The notes below the pieces were generated by a model. The model saw only the letters and a list, made by a program, of their open reading frames with translations. It ran no database searches and was not told the DNA's origin. A stretch of 64,000 nucleotides of DNA, from contig NZ_PVNB01000005.1 of the NCBI RefSeq assembly GCF_003001995.1, forward strand, positions 148,204 through 212,203, in the 5' to 3' direction. The DNA is from Orenia metallireducens (lineage in GTDB: Bacteria > Bacillota > Halanaerobiia > Halobacteroidales > Halobacteroidaceae). Both the position numbers and the translations under genes were made by a program. Shown here piece by piece: positions 7,851 to 17,170 of the stretch. Positions within the stretch are counted from its first letter, which is position 1, and every line of letters begins with the position of its first letter.

Positions 7851-7879
7851 ATTATATCCGATTTATCAATAATTATCAA
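7851..7879 (-). promoter_or_regulatory. promoter for the ZTP riboswitch transcript
   Basis: Minus-strand TTGATA (7879-7874), 17 bases, TATAAT (7856-7851). The aptamer starts about 23 bases after the -10 element. Confidence 0.7.
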
Positions 7880-7963
7880 ATCATCTAATAATATATTATA
7901 TAAATTGAATTAAAGTTCTTCATATCAAAATCAATACCAAAAGAAAATTTAGACACAGATTTA

Positions 7964-8040
7964 CACTGATAAATACAGATTAAAAATTAAATAAATTAAG
8001 GTTTTAAATCGGATCTTAATCAGATTTTAGTCTGTGTCAA
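7964..8040. repeat. inverted repeat built of CAGAT words
   Basis: GACACAGATTTACACTGATA on the left is mirrored by AATCAGATTTTAGTCTGTGTC on the right around an AT-rich middle. It is located between purA and the ZTP promoter. The iterated-word structure is like that of the other intergenic elements, but with a different word. Confidence 0.5.
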
Positions 8041-8108
8041 AAAAGGTTTTGATTTATATCTTTTTTATGAAAATTATTAGTTCAACTTATATAGATTAAA
8101 TGATTAAT

Positions 8109-9395
<1,287 letters not shown>

Positions 9396-9419
9396 TTAAC
9401 AAGCCCCCTCTAAATAAGT

Positions 9420-9563
9420 GTCAGTGTACAGTGTACAGTTGACAGTAGTTTAAGTAAAAATATACTAACTAAATCATCTATAAATAAATTCAATTAAATA
9501 AGATTATAAGTCAATAATTTTTGAAATGTTTTAACTATAAACCATCAACTGTCAACTGTCAAC
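9420..9563. repeat. iterated-word inverted repeat between purB and purA
   Basis: The left arm contains AGTGTACAGTGTACAGTTGACAG. The right arm is its imperfect inverse, ATCAACTGTCAACTGTCAACT, and runs to the last base before the purB coding end. The AT-rich centre is about 90 bases. The words are the same as in the hairpin inserted in the PRPP aptamer. Confidence 0.6.
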
Positions 9564-10858
9564 TAATTAAGTCCAAGTCTCTGATAAATCACATCTATAT
9601 TCTTTAAATGATAAGAATAATCAAATATCTGCTCTACCTCTTCTTCTTTCATATGTTCAGTTAGTTCACTATCAGCCAACAATAATTCTTTAAAGGTCTT
9701 CTCACTATTCCAAGCTTCAAGAGCATTACGTTGTACGATAGCATAAGCATCATCCCTTAATAAACCTTTATCTACCAATGATAACATTACTTTCTGTGAA
9801 AAGATAAGTCCTTTAGTCTTAGCTAAGTTAGCCTCCATATTCTCCTCATATACAGCTAAATTATCGACTACATCAGTAAATTTATTTAACATATAATCAA
9901 TTAAAATACTACTATCAGGCAATACTACCCTTTCAGGAGAAGAATGGGTCAAATCCCGTTCATGCCATAAATTTACATTATCAAATCCAACATTAGCATT
10001 TGCTTTAACCACTCTAGATAATCCTGAAATTCTCTCACAGGTAATTGGATTCTTCTTATGAGGCATTGCTGAAGAACCTTTTTGCCCTTTTTTAAAGCTC
10101 TCTTCGATCTCTAAAATATCTGTTCTCTGTAAATTACGAATCTCCGTAGCAAATTTATCTAAAGAACTAGCGATGATAGCCATTACACTCAAATATTCAG
10201 CGTGTCGGTCTCTTTGTAAGATCTGAGAAGAGATAGCAGCAGCTTTTATACCTAACTTCTTACAAGCCAACTCTTCTACCTTGGGACTAATATTAGCAAA
10301 AGTCCCAACTGCTCCAGAGATCTTACCTACACTAATTCTCTCTAATAATTGTTCCACCCGTTCAATATGACGATTGATTTCAGAATACCAGTTAGCTAAC
10401 TTCAACCCTAAAGTAACTGGTTCAGCATGAACTCCATGGGTACGACCAATCATAACTCTCATCTTATATTTTTTAGCCTGTCTCGCCAAAGCTTGCTTTG
10501 TTTCCTGTAAATCATCTAAGATTAACTCCAAGCTCTCTTTCATCTGTAAGGCTCGTGCAGTATCTTTAACATCAGAAGATGTCAAACCCATATGTATATA
10601 CTTTGACTCCTCTCCTAGACTCTCTGCAACTGCTGTTAAGAAAGCTAAGATATCATGACGAGTCTTACTTTCTATCTCTTTGATTCTATCTACACTAAAG
10701 GATGCATTCTCTTTAATCTTCTCCATATCATCTTGAGGAATCTCACCAGTCTCTGTTAAAGCTTCACAGACTGCTATCTCAATATCCAACCATTTATTGA
10801 ACTTATTCTCTTCATCCCAAATCTTCTTCATCCCTGCTAAGGTATATCTATTTATCAT
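9563..10858 (-). CDS. purB: adenylosuccinate lyase
   Basis: Releases fumarate from both SAICAR and adenylosuccinate in purine synthesis. It is 431 residues, as in Bacillus-type PurB. The fumarase/ASL superfamily signature GSSAMPHKKNP is near residue 260, TSSDVKDTARA near 93 and RTHGVHAEPV near 138. The ATG at 10858 follows AGGAGGATCG. A consensus promoter at 11012-11040 drives it. No purine riboswitch was found in its 5' region, unlike purD. Confidence 0.98.
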   Translation of the reverse strand: MINRYTLAGMKKIWDEENKFNKWLDIEIAVCEALTETGEIPQDDMEKIKENASFSVDRIKEIESKTRHDILAFLTAVAESLGEESKYIHMGLTSSDVKDTARALQMKESLELILDDLQETKQALARQAKKYKMRVMIGRTHGVHAEPVTLGLKLANWYSEINRHIERVEQLLERISVGKISGAVGTFANISPKVEELACKKLGIKAAAISSQILQRDRHAEYLSVMAIIASSLDKFATEIRNLQRTDILEIEESFKKGQKGSSAMPHKKNPITCERISGLSRVVKANANVGFDNVNLWHERDLTHSSPERVVLPDSSILIDYMLNKFTDVVDNLAVYEENMEANLAKTKGLIFSQKVMLSLVDKGLLRDDAYAIVQRNALEAWNSEKTFKELLLADSELTEHMKEEEVEQIFDYSYHLKNIDVIYQRLGLN

Positions 10859-11011
10859 TTATCGATCCTCCTAGCAATTATTTTTATCACTGCTTCATCC
10901 ATAACTTTAGTTACTAACTATCATTTATAAAATTTAAAATCAACTAATAATTTATAAAGAATAATTAACAACCAAAATGAAATGTTAGTAAATTATTATT
11001 CAACATTAATA

Positions 11012-11040
11012 TAATAGCAAACTATTAAATAAAAGTCAAC
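11012..11040 (-). promoter_or_regulatory. purB promoter
   Basis: Minus-strand TTGACT (11040-11035), a 17-base spacer and TATTAT (11017-11012), giving a 5' leader of about 145 bases. The remainder of the gap between 10859 and 11117 is AT-rich with no other recognised element. Confidence 0.75.
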
Positions 11041-11117
11041 GATAAGTCGAATTTTAATGATTTTCGAATTATTAATATTCGTATATTTTATTATTTTAAT
11101 GTGATAAAGGATAAATG

Positions 11118-11158
11118 AAAAATAAGACTGGTCCTAATTTTAGGACCAGTCTTATTTT
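11118..11158. terminator. strong hairpin terminator after agrD
   Basis: AAAATAAGACTGGTCCTAA pairs perfectly with its inverse around two bases. T-runs on both sides allow termination in either direction. It ends the agrBD transcript five bases past the agrD stop. Confidence 0.92.
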
Positions 11159-11163
11159 AGGTC

Positions 11164-11286
11164 TTATTTATCCTCTTTCAAAGCCTTAGGTAACTCTGGT
11201 TGATAATTACCAGCACCACATGCAGCAACTACATTTTTCTCAGCTGATCTCTTTAACAGCTTAGCTACAACCTCTTTTACCTTCAT
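11164..11286 (-). CDS. AgrD-like cyclic (thio)lactone autoinducer propeptide
   Basis: This is a 40-codon ORF overlapping the agrB stop by four bases (ATGA), with AAAGGGGGTGAG as ribosome binding site. It has the AgrD layout: an amphipathic basic N-terminal helix (residues 1-18, KVKEVVAKLLKRSAEK), then VVAACGAGNY with the ring-forming Cys23. An acidic tail QPELPKALKEDK closely matches the Q/E-P-E-x-P-x-x-L tail of clostridial AgrD. The mature signal is probably a Cys23-anchored thiolactone ending near Tyr28, the exact cut being inferred. It should be processed by the adjacent AgrB. Confidence 0.88.
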   Translation of the reverse strand: MKVKEVVAKLLKRSAEKNVVAACGAGNYQPELPKALKEDK

Positions 11287-11921
11287 CGACTCACCCCCTT
11301 TCTTATACTATCTACTCTTATATACTCTTTATTGAATAATTTATAAGCTAACGGAGTTATCGTAAATATCTGCCAAACAACCCCAAATAAACTACTCAAG
11401 ACATAGCTATCCACCTCTAACATTAAGTATAGACTAAAATCGATTAGTAGCACAATAAAAAAAGCAATAAATGAACTGATCTTTAACCTAACCCTTTTGG
11501 GTAGAGCAGTCAATGGCTTCTCCTTCACCCCTGCTGGAGCATAAGAATAGATCAGAATAGCCCCTATCATTAGTACCAGCCATAATAATATAAAGATAAC
11601 TCCCCGATTTATACTCATTACTAAATAATTAGCTAACAATCCTAACCCCACACAGACCACTGTACCCAATAAAGCACACCTTACATAGGTAGAAGCATGG
11701 AAACCCCCTGAGAACCTTCTAATTATCCCGATACTAATTGCAGCAGTTACTGCCAATTCAGGTACACCGACCATTAACCCTACTATTACTATCGCTATCA
11801 AATCGATGACCGTTACCAATATCATCCTCAGCCCATAACCCATTATCTCCTGCTCATCATCAGAATAGTCTTTATAATAATAAGTAACTACCTTATTACT
11901 TAACAATCCTAACTTGTCCAT
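11283..11921 (-). CDS. agrB: AgrB-like accessory regulator, propeptide-processing membrane endopeptidase
   Basis: A membrane cysteine endopeptidase that cleaves and cyclises the AgrD peptide. The start at 11921 follows GTGGAGGTGTGCCAG; an upstream in-frame ATG lacks a signal. That gives 212 residues. The catalytic pair is visible as GFHASTYVRC, His75 and Cys82, with the seven-residue spacing of staphylococcal AgrB (His77/Cys84). Several membrane helices follow, at about 85-105, 107-127, 147-167 and 170-195. The gene is translationally coupled to agrD. A 12-bp palindrome TAACTTAAGTTA lies at a possible promoter about 215 bp upstream. Confidence 0.93.
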   Translation of the reverse strand: MDKLGLLSNKVVTYYYKDYSDDEQEIMGYGLRMILVTVIDLIAIVIVGLMVGVPELAVTAAISIGIIRRFSGGFHASTYVRCALLGTVVCVGLGLLANYLVMSINRGVIFILLWLVLMIGAILIYSYAPAGVKEKPLTALPKRVRLKISSFIAFFIVLLIDFSLYLMLEVDSYVLSSLFGVVWQIFTITPLAYKLFNKEYIRVDSIRKGVSR

Positions 11922-12459
11922 CTGGCACACCTCCACTAATAAAATAATCATATCCCTTGCGATTGAATCTTATCTCTTCAAGCCAATTCTAAAAGCAACT
12001 TGACCTAAATAAAAATATCTATAGTAGACCAAGCTGTAATATAATTAAATCACCAGCAAATCAAAACATTACAGGATAGTACACACTATGGACTACTTAA
12101 ATTACTAGAATTTGAAACTGATTCAATCTAACATTATAACTTAAGTTAATTTTATCTTTTAAAGCAGGTTGTCAAAAATTTCCGAAAATAGTATATTCTC
12201 ATCATATTAACTCCCCACTATCTTATTTATATTCTAATTATATCACCTTATGTAAAAAAATGCAATAATAGGTTGTTATTTATTTATGTGGATAAATCAT
12301 ATCGGTTTAAATCATTAACTCTGTCGCTTCTAGGATAAATATCCAATCAATTAAATAACAAAGTGAATTTTTATTATTCAACCTAAAAGTCCCTAGCTGC
12401 TCATAGCTAGGGAAACATAACTAAGTAATTACTATTTATTCTCAATAATTTGTCAAAAT
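11922..12459. other. agrB 5' region, no gene found
   Basis: Holds the palindrome TAACTTAAGTTA (12137-12148) next to TATAAT on the minus strand, a possible agrB promoter/operator. A lone perfect DnaA box TGTGGATAA is at 12287-12295, and the hairpin CCCTAGCT..AGCTAGGG (12391-12412) lies after the frameshifted membrane gene. No supported ORF was seen. Confidence 0.45.
12391..12412 (-). terminator. hairpin after the fourth membrane-module gene
   Basis: An eight-base stem CCCTAGCT/AGCTAGGG. The following T-run is weak (CTTTTAGG), so termination may be partial. Confidence 0.5.
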
Positions 12460-12940
12460 CTAATTTGATTGCCTCTCCCTCTCCATATTAATAATTCTAA
12501 AATCATACAGGTGAACCAAGATTGCAGCAATCACTAAGGGAAGTTTAGCTAAGTAAAAGAAAACCAAGAATTCAATCAATTCACCATTAAAGAACCTTAC
12601 TAAATCTAACTTTAACCAATCAAGGATTATGAGGAGTAATCGCCACTTCACCTAAAAATAACACAATATAACCTAGTAAAGAAGAGATAATGGCAATATG
12701 CCAATCAAGTTTAACTATTACTTTAAAGAGAACTGCCAGAAATAAAACCCCTAAGATAACATGCATCCCATACAAGTTAAATATATTTCTGATAATTATT
12801 AAAAAAATAGTACAACTACCTGCTATTTTCAGATATTTATTTAGCCTAATTTTTATACTCAATAATCCCAGACCTACGTATCCTATCAATAAAAACTCAG
12901 GGAAAATAGCCAATATACTTTGAATAAGTGATATTTCCAT
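12460..12940 (-). pseudogene. frameshifted copy (D) of the tandem small membrane protein
   Basis: The first frame (12940-12620) encodes MEISLIQSILAIFPE and continues through LYGMHVILG and GEVAIT, but stops early. The alternative frame (up to 12651, ending at 12460) continues with LLLIILDWLKLD and FFYLAKLPLVIAAI, colinear with the C-terminal half of copies A-C. Alignment with its neighbours puts a single extra base near 12640. It is the most diverged of the four copies. It could be a decaying paralogue, a programmed frameshift (no slippery sequence was recognised) or a sequencing error. The initiating ATG has GAGGAAAGATAA upstream. Confidence 0.75.
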
Positions 12941-13010
12941 TTATCTTTCCTCCTCTAATTTTTTAAGTAAAAACTAGCCTTAATCTTCTAATTTATAACT
13001 ATAGTCTAGC

Positions 13011-13484
13011 TTATCTCTTCAACCCATAGCTCTTAAAGAGATTTATATCTCCCCAATAAATCATTACAGCAGGAACCAACAACGGTACTTTACTCAGATA
13101 GGAATAACTCATGAATTTGATCAAATTATCACCATTAATAAAGCTTATCACTTCAAATTGCCAATAAGATAAGATCGTTGCTAGAATCAGCTCTCCTAAG
13201 AATAATAGAATATAAGCCAATAAGGACGCTATCAGCGCCAGCTCCCACTCGATTTTTACTATCACCTTAAAGACTACACTCCAGAATAAAATTCCTAAAA
13301 TCACATGTAAACCGTACAACTTCAATATATCTATGACAACTATTAAAAAAGTCATGTCTATAATTGATATCTTAATATAGTCGATCACTTTAAGTTTAAT
13401 TCCTACCAATCCCAAACCTACATAGCTAATCAATAATCCTTCAGGAAAAACACTAAACACAAGTTGAATAATCGATAATTCCAT
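13011..13484 (-). CDS. small polytopic membrane protein, copy C of a tandem family
   Basis: The start at 13484 is set by GGGAGGAAGGATA; an earlier in-frame start lacks a signal. About 157 residues form four to five membrane helices. It shares with copies A and B the N-terminus MELSIIQLVFSVFPEG, the central LYGLHVILGILF and the loop KIEWELALIASLLAYILLFLGE. A C-terminal FIxGxxLIxF..YLSKVP is also shared. The family resembles the stand-alone equivalent of the N-terminal membrane sensor found in some clostridial Spo0B-type kinases; this comparison is from memory. Its neighbours, agrBD and a kinase with a short membrane part, suggest a split receptor, which is inference. Confidence 0.75.
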   Translation of the reverse strand: MELSIIQLVFSVFPEGLLISYVGLGLVGIKLKVIDYIKISIIDMTFLIVVIDILKLYGLHVILGILFWSVVFKVIVKIEWELALIASLLAYILLFLGELILATILSYWQFEVISFINGDNLIKFMSYSYLSKVPLLVPAVMIYWGDINLFKSYGLKR

Positions 13485-13568
13485 TATCCTTCCTCCCAAT
13501 CTTCCTTTAAGCAAGAAGTCAGCTAATTTATTGCCAAAAATTAATTATCACTCTCTCTATTCAATCTC

Positions 13569-14027
13569 TTAAACCTTTAAGAAATCAACCTCTCCCCAAT
13601 AAATCTTTATGGCAGCTATTAGCATAAGTATTTTGCTCAAATAAGAAAAAGTCAGTAGCCTAATCAAATGACCATCACTAACAAAATTAACTACGTCAAA
13701 ATCCATATAGGATAAGATTGTTGCCAGAACCAGCTCTCCCAAACTCATTAGAATATAAGCCAATAAAGAGGCTATCAGCGCCAACTCCCACTCAATTTTT
13801 ACTATTACTTTAAAAAGTAAACTCAAAAATAAAATTCCTAAAATCACATGTAAACCATACAACTTCAGTATATTTCTGACAACTATTAAAAAAATCATAA
13901 AGATCGTAGCTATTTTAAAATGATTTCTTGCTTTGGTCCTAACCCCTATTAATCCTAACCCTACATAACTAGTCAATAAGCCATCAGGAAAGACCACCAA
14001 TATAATCTTAGTAATTGACAACTCCAT
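13569..14027 (-). CDS. small polytopic membrane protein, copy B of a tandem family
   Basis: 152 residues, ATG at 14027 after GGGAGGAAAGGTGG. It has the same helix pattern as copy C and nearly identical central residues, including LYGLHVILGILF and KIEWELALIASLLAYI. B and C therefore look like the most recent duplication. The C-terminal region DGHLIRLLTFSYLSKI diverges more. No catalytic motif is visible. See copy C for the interpretation. Confidence 0.75.
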   Translation of the reverse strand: MELSITKIILVVFPDGLLTSYVGLGLIGVRTKARNHFKIATIFMIFLIVVRNILKLYGLHVILGILFLSLLFKVIVKIEWELALIASLLAYILMSLGELVLATILSYMDFDVVNFVSDGHLIRLLTFSYLSKILMLIAAIKIYWGEVDFLKV

Positions 14028-14099
14028 CCACCTTTCCTCCCAATCTTCTCTTAAACAAGCAGCTATCCTTAAATCCTTTTAATCTATATCCCTATCTAC

Positions 14100-14564
14100 T
14101 CAATCCCTTAAATCTAAAAGATTAACATCTTCCCAATAAATCTTTATAGCAGCTATTATTAGAGGCACCCTACTTAAATAAAAAAAGGTCAAAAATCTAC
14201 TTAAACTATCACCACTAATAAAATCCACCGCTTCAAAATTCCAATAAGATAAGATTTCTACCACAATAATTTCTCCAAAAAAGGATAGTATATAAATTAA
14301 CAATGTAGCGATCAGTGCCAGATTCCAGTCAATTCTTACTATTACTTTTAAAACTAAGCTTAAAAACAAAGCTCCTAAAATCACATGCAAACCATACAGC
14401 TTCAATACATTTCTGACAATTATTAAAAAAATCGTAAAAAATATAGTTATCTTAAAATGATTTATTACTTTAGTCTTAATTCCAATCAATCCTAAGCTTA
14501 CATAGCTAAATAATAAGCTTTCAGGCAAGACCACCAATATAATCTTAATAAGTGATAATTCCAT
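14100..14564 (-). CDS. small polytopic membrane protein, copy A of a tandem family
   Basis: 154 residues, ATG at 14564 after AAGGAGGATTG. It is the copy closest to the kinase gene, with a 14-bp gap, so the two are almost certainly co-transcribed. It shares MELSLIKIILVVLPES, LYGLHVILGALF and a final helix FYLSRVPLIIAAIKI with the others. It has short polar loops and a charged C-terminus (WEDVNLLDLRD). No enzymatic motif is present. Function unknown; a role in sensing the agr peptide with the adjacent kinase is inferred. Confidence 0.75.
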   Translation of the reverse strand: MELSLIKIILVVLPESLLFSYVSLGLIGIKTKVINHFKITIFFTIFLIIVRNVLKLYGLHVILGALFLSLVLKVIVRIDWNLALIATLLIYILSFFGEIIVVEILSYWNFEAVDFISGDSLSRFLTFFYLSRVPLIIAAIKIYWEDVNLLDLRD

Positions 14565-14578
14565 TCAATCCTCCTTGC

Positions 14579-15436
14579 TTATACAGTCCTACTCTTCTTT
14601 AAAGTACAAGTAAATTCAGTTCCAAAACCAACCTCACTCTTTAAATCTAACTTCCCTTCTCTTTCTTCAATTAAAGATTTGATAATATATAGTCCAAAAC
14701 CTCTTCCATCACCTTTGGTAGAGAAACCAGGCTCAAAGATCTGGTTCTGTAGCTCTTCTTCTATAATAGGACCTGTATTATAAACAGATAAATGATACTT
14801 ATTATCATTATTCTTCCCTATCAGCCTAATCTCCTTCTTGCCATTAAATCCTTCTATAGCATCAATAGCATTGTCAACCAAGTTAGAGACCACTCTAAAT
14901 AACTTATCCAAAGGGAAATCAACATCTGTAACCCCTCTTTCAACTTGATAACTAAATGAAATCCCCTGTTTTATTGCTTCAAGTTTTTTAGGAATTAAAA
15001 TTGAATCGAAAATAGAGTTGGATAGATCATCATTACTAAATTTAATTTCAGATAAATCATTATTCAAAGACTTAATATATTCCCTAACTTTGTCCTGCTT
15101 ATTAAGTTGTACCATCCCATAAATTGTCTGTAAGTGATTCAAAAAATCATGCTTTTGACTTCTTAAAGTACGTATCAACTTTTTATTTTGCTCCAATTTG
15201 ACCTGTTGAATCTTGAATTCAGTCTCATATTCTATCATCTTATATATCTCTTTAACTACAATCAGCGATAACATCGACAGGCCAACTACCACAAAAATTA
15301 TTATATTCAATAGCTTATCATAAGAGATTCCAAATAAATCAGATTCCTTCCAGTTCGCCATAAATAATAATAACATTGTCTGCATTAATATAATCACTAT
15401 CATTTGATACATACTATTCTTATTGATTTTATCCAA
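14579..15436 (-). CDS. GHKL sensor kinase with Spo0B-type phosphoacceptor domain, AgrC-like
   Basis: 285 residues. There are two membrane helices only (about 11-28 and 42-62), then a coiled linker. The DHp/Spo0B-like segment RSQKHDFLNHLQTIYG places His96 as the likely phosphoacceptor. The HATPase region follows, with LVDNAIDAI (N box) and GRGFGLYIIKSLIEE (G box) near 235-255. TTG at 15436 is taken as start because of GGTGATG upstream. AgrC kinases normally carry a six-helix peptide sensor; here that part is missing and four small membrane proteins follow. No response regulator gene is present in the window. Confidence 0.88.
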   Translation of the reverse strand: MDKINKNSMYQMIVIILMQTMLLLFMANWKESDLFGISYDKLLNIIIFVVVGLSMLSLIVVKEIYKMIEYETEFKIQQVKLEQNKKLIRTLRSQKHDFLNHLQTIYGMVQLNKQDKVREYIKSLNNDLSEIKFSNDDLSNSIFDSILIPKKLEAIKQGISFSYQVERGVTDVDFPLDKLFRVVSNLVDNAIDAIEGFNGKKEIRLIGKNNDNKYHLSVYNTGPIIEEELQNQIFEPGFSTKGDGRGFGLYIIKSLIEEREGKLDLKSEVGFGTEFTCTLKKSRTV

Positions 15437-15542
15437 TTTTCATCACCAACTAAGTTTTTGATTTAGATATATTCTACCAATATCTTCATTTATAATTTTC
15501 GACACAAATTACCATATTCCTTGGAGATTTAATTTTTAATTT

Positions 15543-15657
15543 TAAAAAAAGAAGCAGAAATAATCAATAATTCTTAAAAAAAAGCAGAAATAATCAATAA
15601 TTCTTAAAAAAAAGCAGAAATAATCAATAATTCTTAAAAAAAAGCAGAAATAATCAA
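15543..15657. repeat. four tandem 30-bp repeats upstream of the agr-like kinase
   Basis: The unit TTCTTAAAAAAAAGCAGAAA followed by TAATCAATAA recurs with an exact 30-bp period (GCAG at 15554, 15584, 15614 and 15644). The two internal units are identical and the outer ones slightly variant. Three bp short of three helical turns, the period would place copies on roughly the same DNA face. It is about 110-220 bp upstream of the kinase start. There is no spacer between units, so this is not a CRISPR array. Confidence 0.9.
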
Positions 15658-15777
15658 GTATTTGTTATTAAGCTGTAATAATTCAATTTCAAAAGCTCTA
15701 ATAATTTTATTATATTTTTATTTTATTTAATTTCTTCAATTACTGCTAAATACCTTTATCTTCTTTAGATATAAAAA

Positions 15778-15816
15778 AAAGAGTGAAGCAACCAATAATC
15801 GTTTGCTTCACTCTTT
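15778..15816 (-). terminator. terminator of dnaB
   Basis: AAAGAGTGAAGCAA pairs with TTGCTTCACTCTTT, five bases beyond the dnaB stop, with T8 following on the minus strand. Confidence 0.93.
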
Positions 15817-15821
15817 AAAAT

Positions 15822-17159
15822 TTATTTCTCTTCTCTTTTAGACAAATCAACAAATTTGGTATATTCTTTTTGGAAAGCTAACTCAACAGTACCTACTGGA
15901 CCATTACGCTGCTTACCAATAATTATCTCTGTAATTCCAGCCCGTTCAGAATCTGGATTATAATAATCATCACGATAAATAAAAGCTACTACATCAGCAT
16001 CCTGCTCAATAGAACCACTAGAACGTAAGTCACTTAATTGTGGTCGCTTATCATTACGCTGTTCCACTGCACGACTTAACTGTGATAATGATACCACTGG
16101 AACACTAAGTTCACGAGCCAAACCTTTTAAGGAACGAGAGATATCAGAAACCTCTTGTTGCCTACTTTCAGAACCAGAACCACCAGTCATCAACTGTAAA
16201 TAGTCAATTAAGATCAAATCTAAACCATGTTCAGCTTGAATTCTTCTGGCTTTGGCTCTCATCTCCATTACTGTAATACCCGGAGTGTCATCTATAAATA
16301 TTTTAGACTCCCCTAAGCGACCAGCACCTTGAGAGATTCTGCGCCAGTCATTCTCATTTAAGAATCCTGTTCTTAAACGATGGCTATCTACCTGTGCCTC
16401 AGAACATAACATTCTCTGTACCAACTGTGACTTTGACATCTCTAAAGAGAAGATAGCTACCGACTTCTTCTCATTTACAGCTGCATGCTGAGCTATATTC
16501 AAAGCCAAGGCAGTCTTTCCCATACTTGGACGAGCCGCTAAAATAAATAAATCTGACGGCTGTAGCCCAGATGTCATCTTATCTAAATCCCTAAATCCAG
16601 TAGCAATGCCTGTTACATCACCCTTATTATTATACAATTTCTCTAAATTATCAAAGGTATCCATCAAAATATCTTTGATTCCATCAAAGGTTTGTACCGT
16701 TCTCCTTTGAGAAAGATTAAAAACCAACTGTTCTGATTGGTCTAGGATATTATCTATCTCTTGATCACCTTTATAACCTAGTTGAGCAATCTGGTCAGCA
16801 GTTTTAATTAATCTTCTTAAAATTGCCTTTTCTTCCACAATCTTAGCATAATGCTCCACATTAGCTGCCGTAGGAACACTATTAACTAAAGAGGTAATAT
16901 AGGAAGCCCCTCCAACTGCTTCTAAATGTCCTGTTTCATTTAATTCCTCACTGACTGTAACTAAGTCAACAGGCTCTCCTTTATCAAATAGACGATTTAT
17001 TGCATTAAATATAATAGTATGAGCTTCTCGATAAAAATCCTTAGGTTTTAATATCTCAATTACCTTAGCTATGGCATCCCTGTCTAACAACATAGACCCT
17101 AATGTAGACTTTTCAGCATCTATACTATTTGGAGGAACTCTATCCATCTCTTCCATCAT
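15822..17159 (-). CDS. dnaB: replicative DNA helicase
   Basis: Hexameric fork helicase of 445 residues. The N-terminal DnaB domain has PPNSIDAEKSTLGSMLLD. The RecA-like domain carries Walker A ARPSMGKTALALN near residue 205 and Walker B LILIDYLQLM near 315. QRNDKRPQLSDLRSSGSIEQ and a GKQRNGPVGTV end motif follow. Two ATGs (17159 and 17156) follow AAGGAGGTTTC. It is 11 bp after lonC in the rpsF-ssb-rpsR...rplI-lonC-dnaB direction, the usual clostridial context. No intein was found. Confidence 0.98.
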   Translation of the reverse strand: MMEEMDRVPPNSIDAEKSTLGSMLLDRDAIAKVIEILKPKDFYREAHTIIFNAINRLFDKGEPVDLVTVSEELNETGHLEAVGGASYITSLVNSVPTAANVEHYAKIVEEKAILRRLIKTADQIAQLGYKGDQEIDNILDQSEQLVFNLSQRRTVQTFDGIKDILMDTFDNLEKLYNNKGDVTGIATGFRDLDKMTSGLQPSDLFILAARPSMGKTALALNIAQHAAVNEKKSVAIFSLEMSKSQLVQRMLCSEAQVDSHRLRTGFLNENDWRRISQGAGRLGESKIFIDDTPGITVMEMRAKARRIQAEHGLDLILIDYLQLMTGGSGSESRQQEVSDISRSLKGLARELSVPVVSLSQLSRAVEQRNDKRPQLSDLRSSGSIEQDADVVAFIYRDDYYNPDSERAGITEIIIGKQRNGPVGTVELAFQKEYTKFVDLSKREEK

Positions 17160-17170
17160 GAAACCTCCTT

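Noticed and set aside
12287..12295. A secondary origin at the lone DnaA box in the agr region
   Set aside because: A single box without neighbours or an unwinding element is expected by chance in AT-rich DNA.
15543..15657. Short CRISPR array
   Set aside because: The four 30-bp units are contiguous with no spacers, and no cas gene is nearby.
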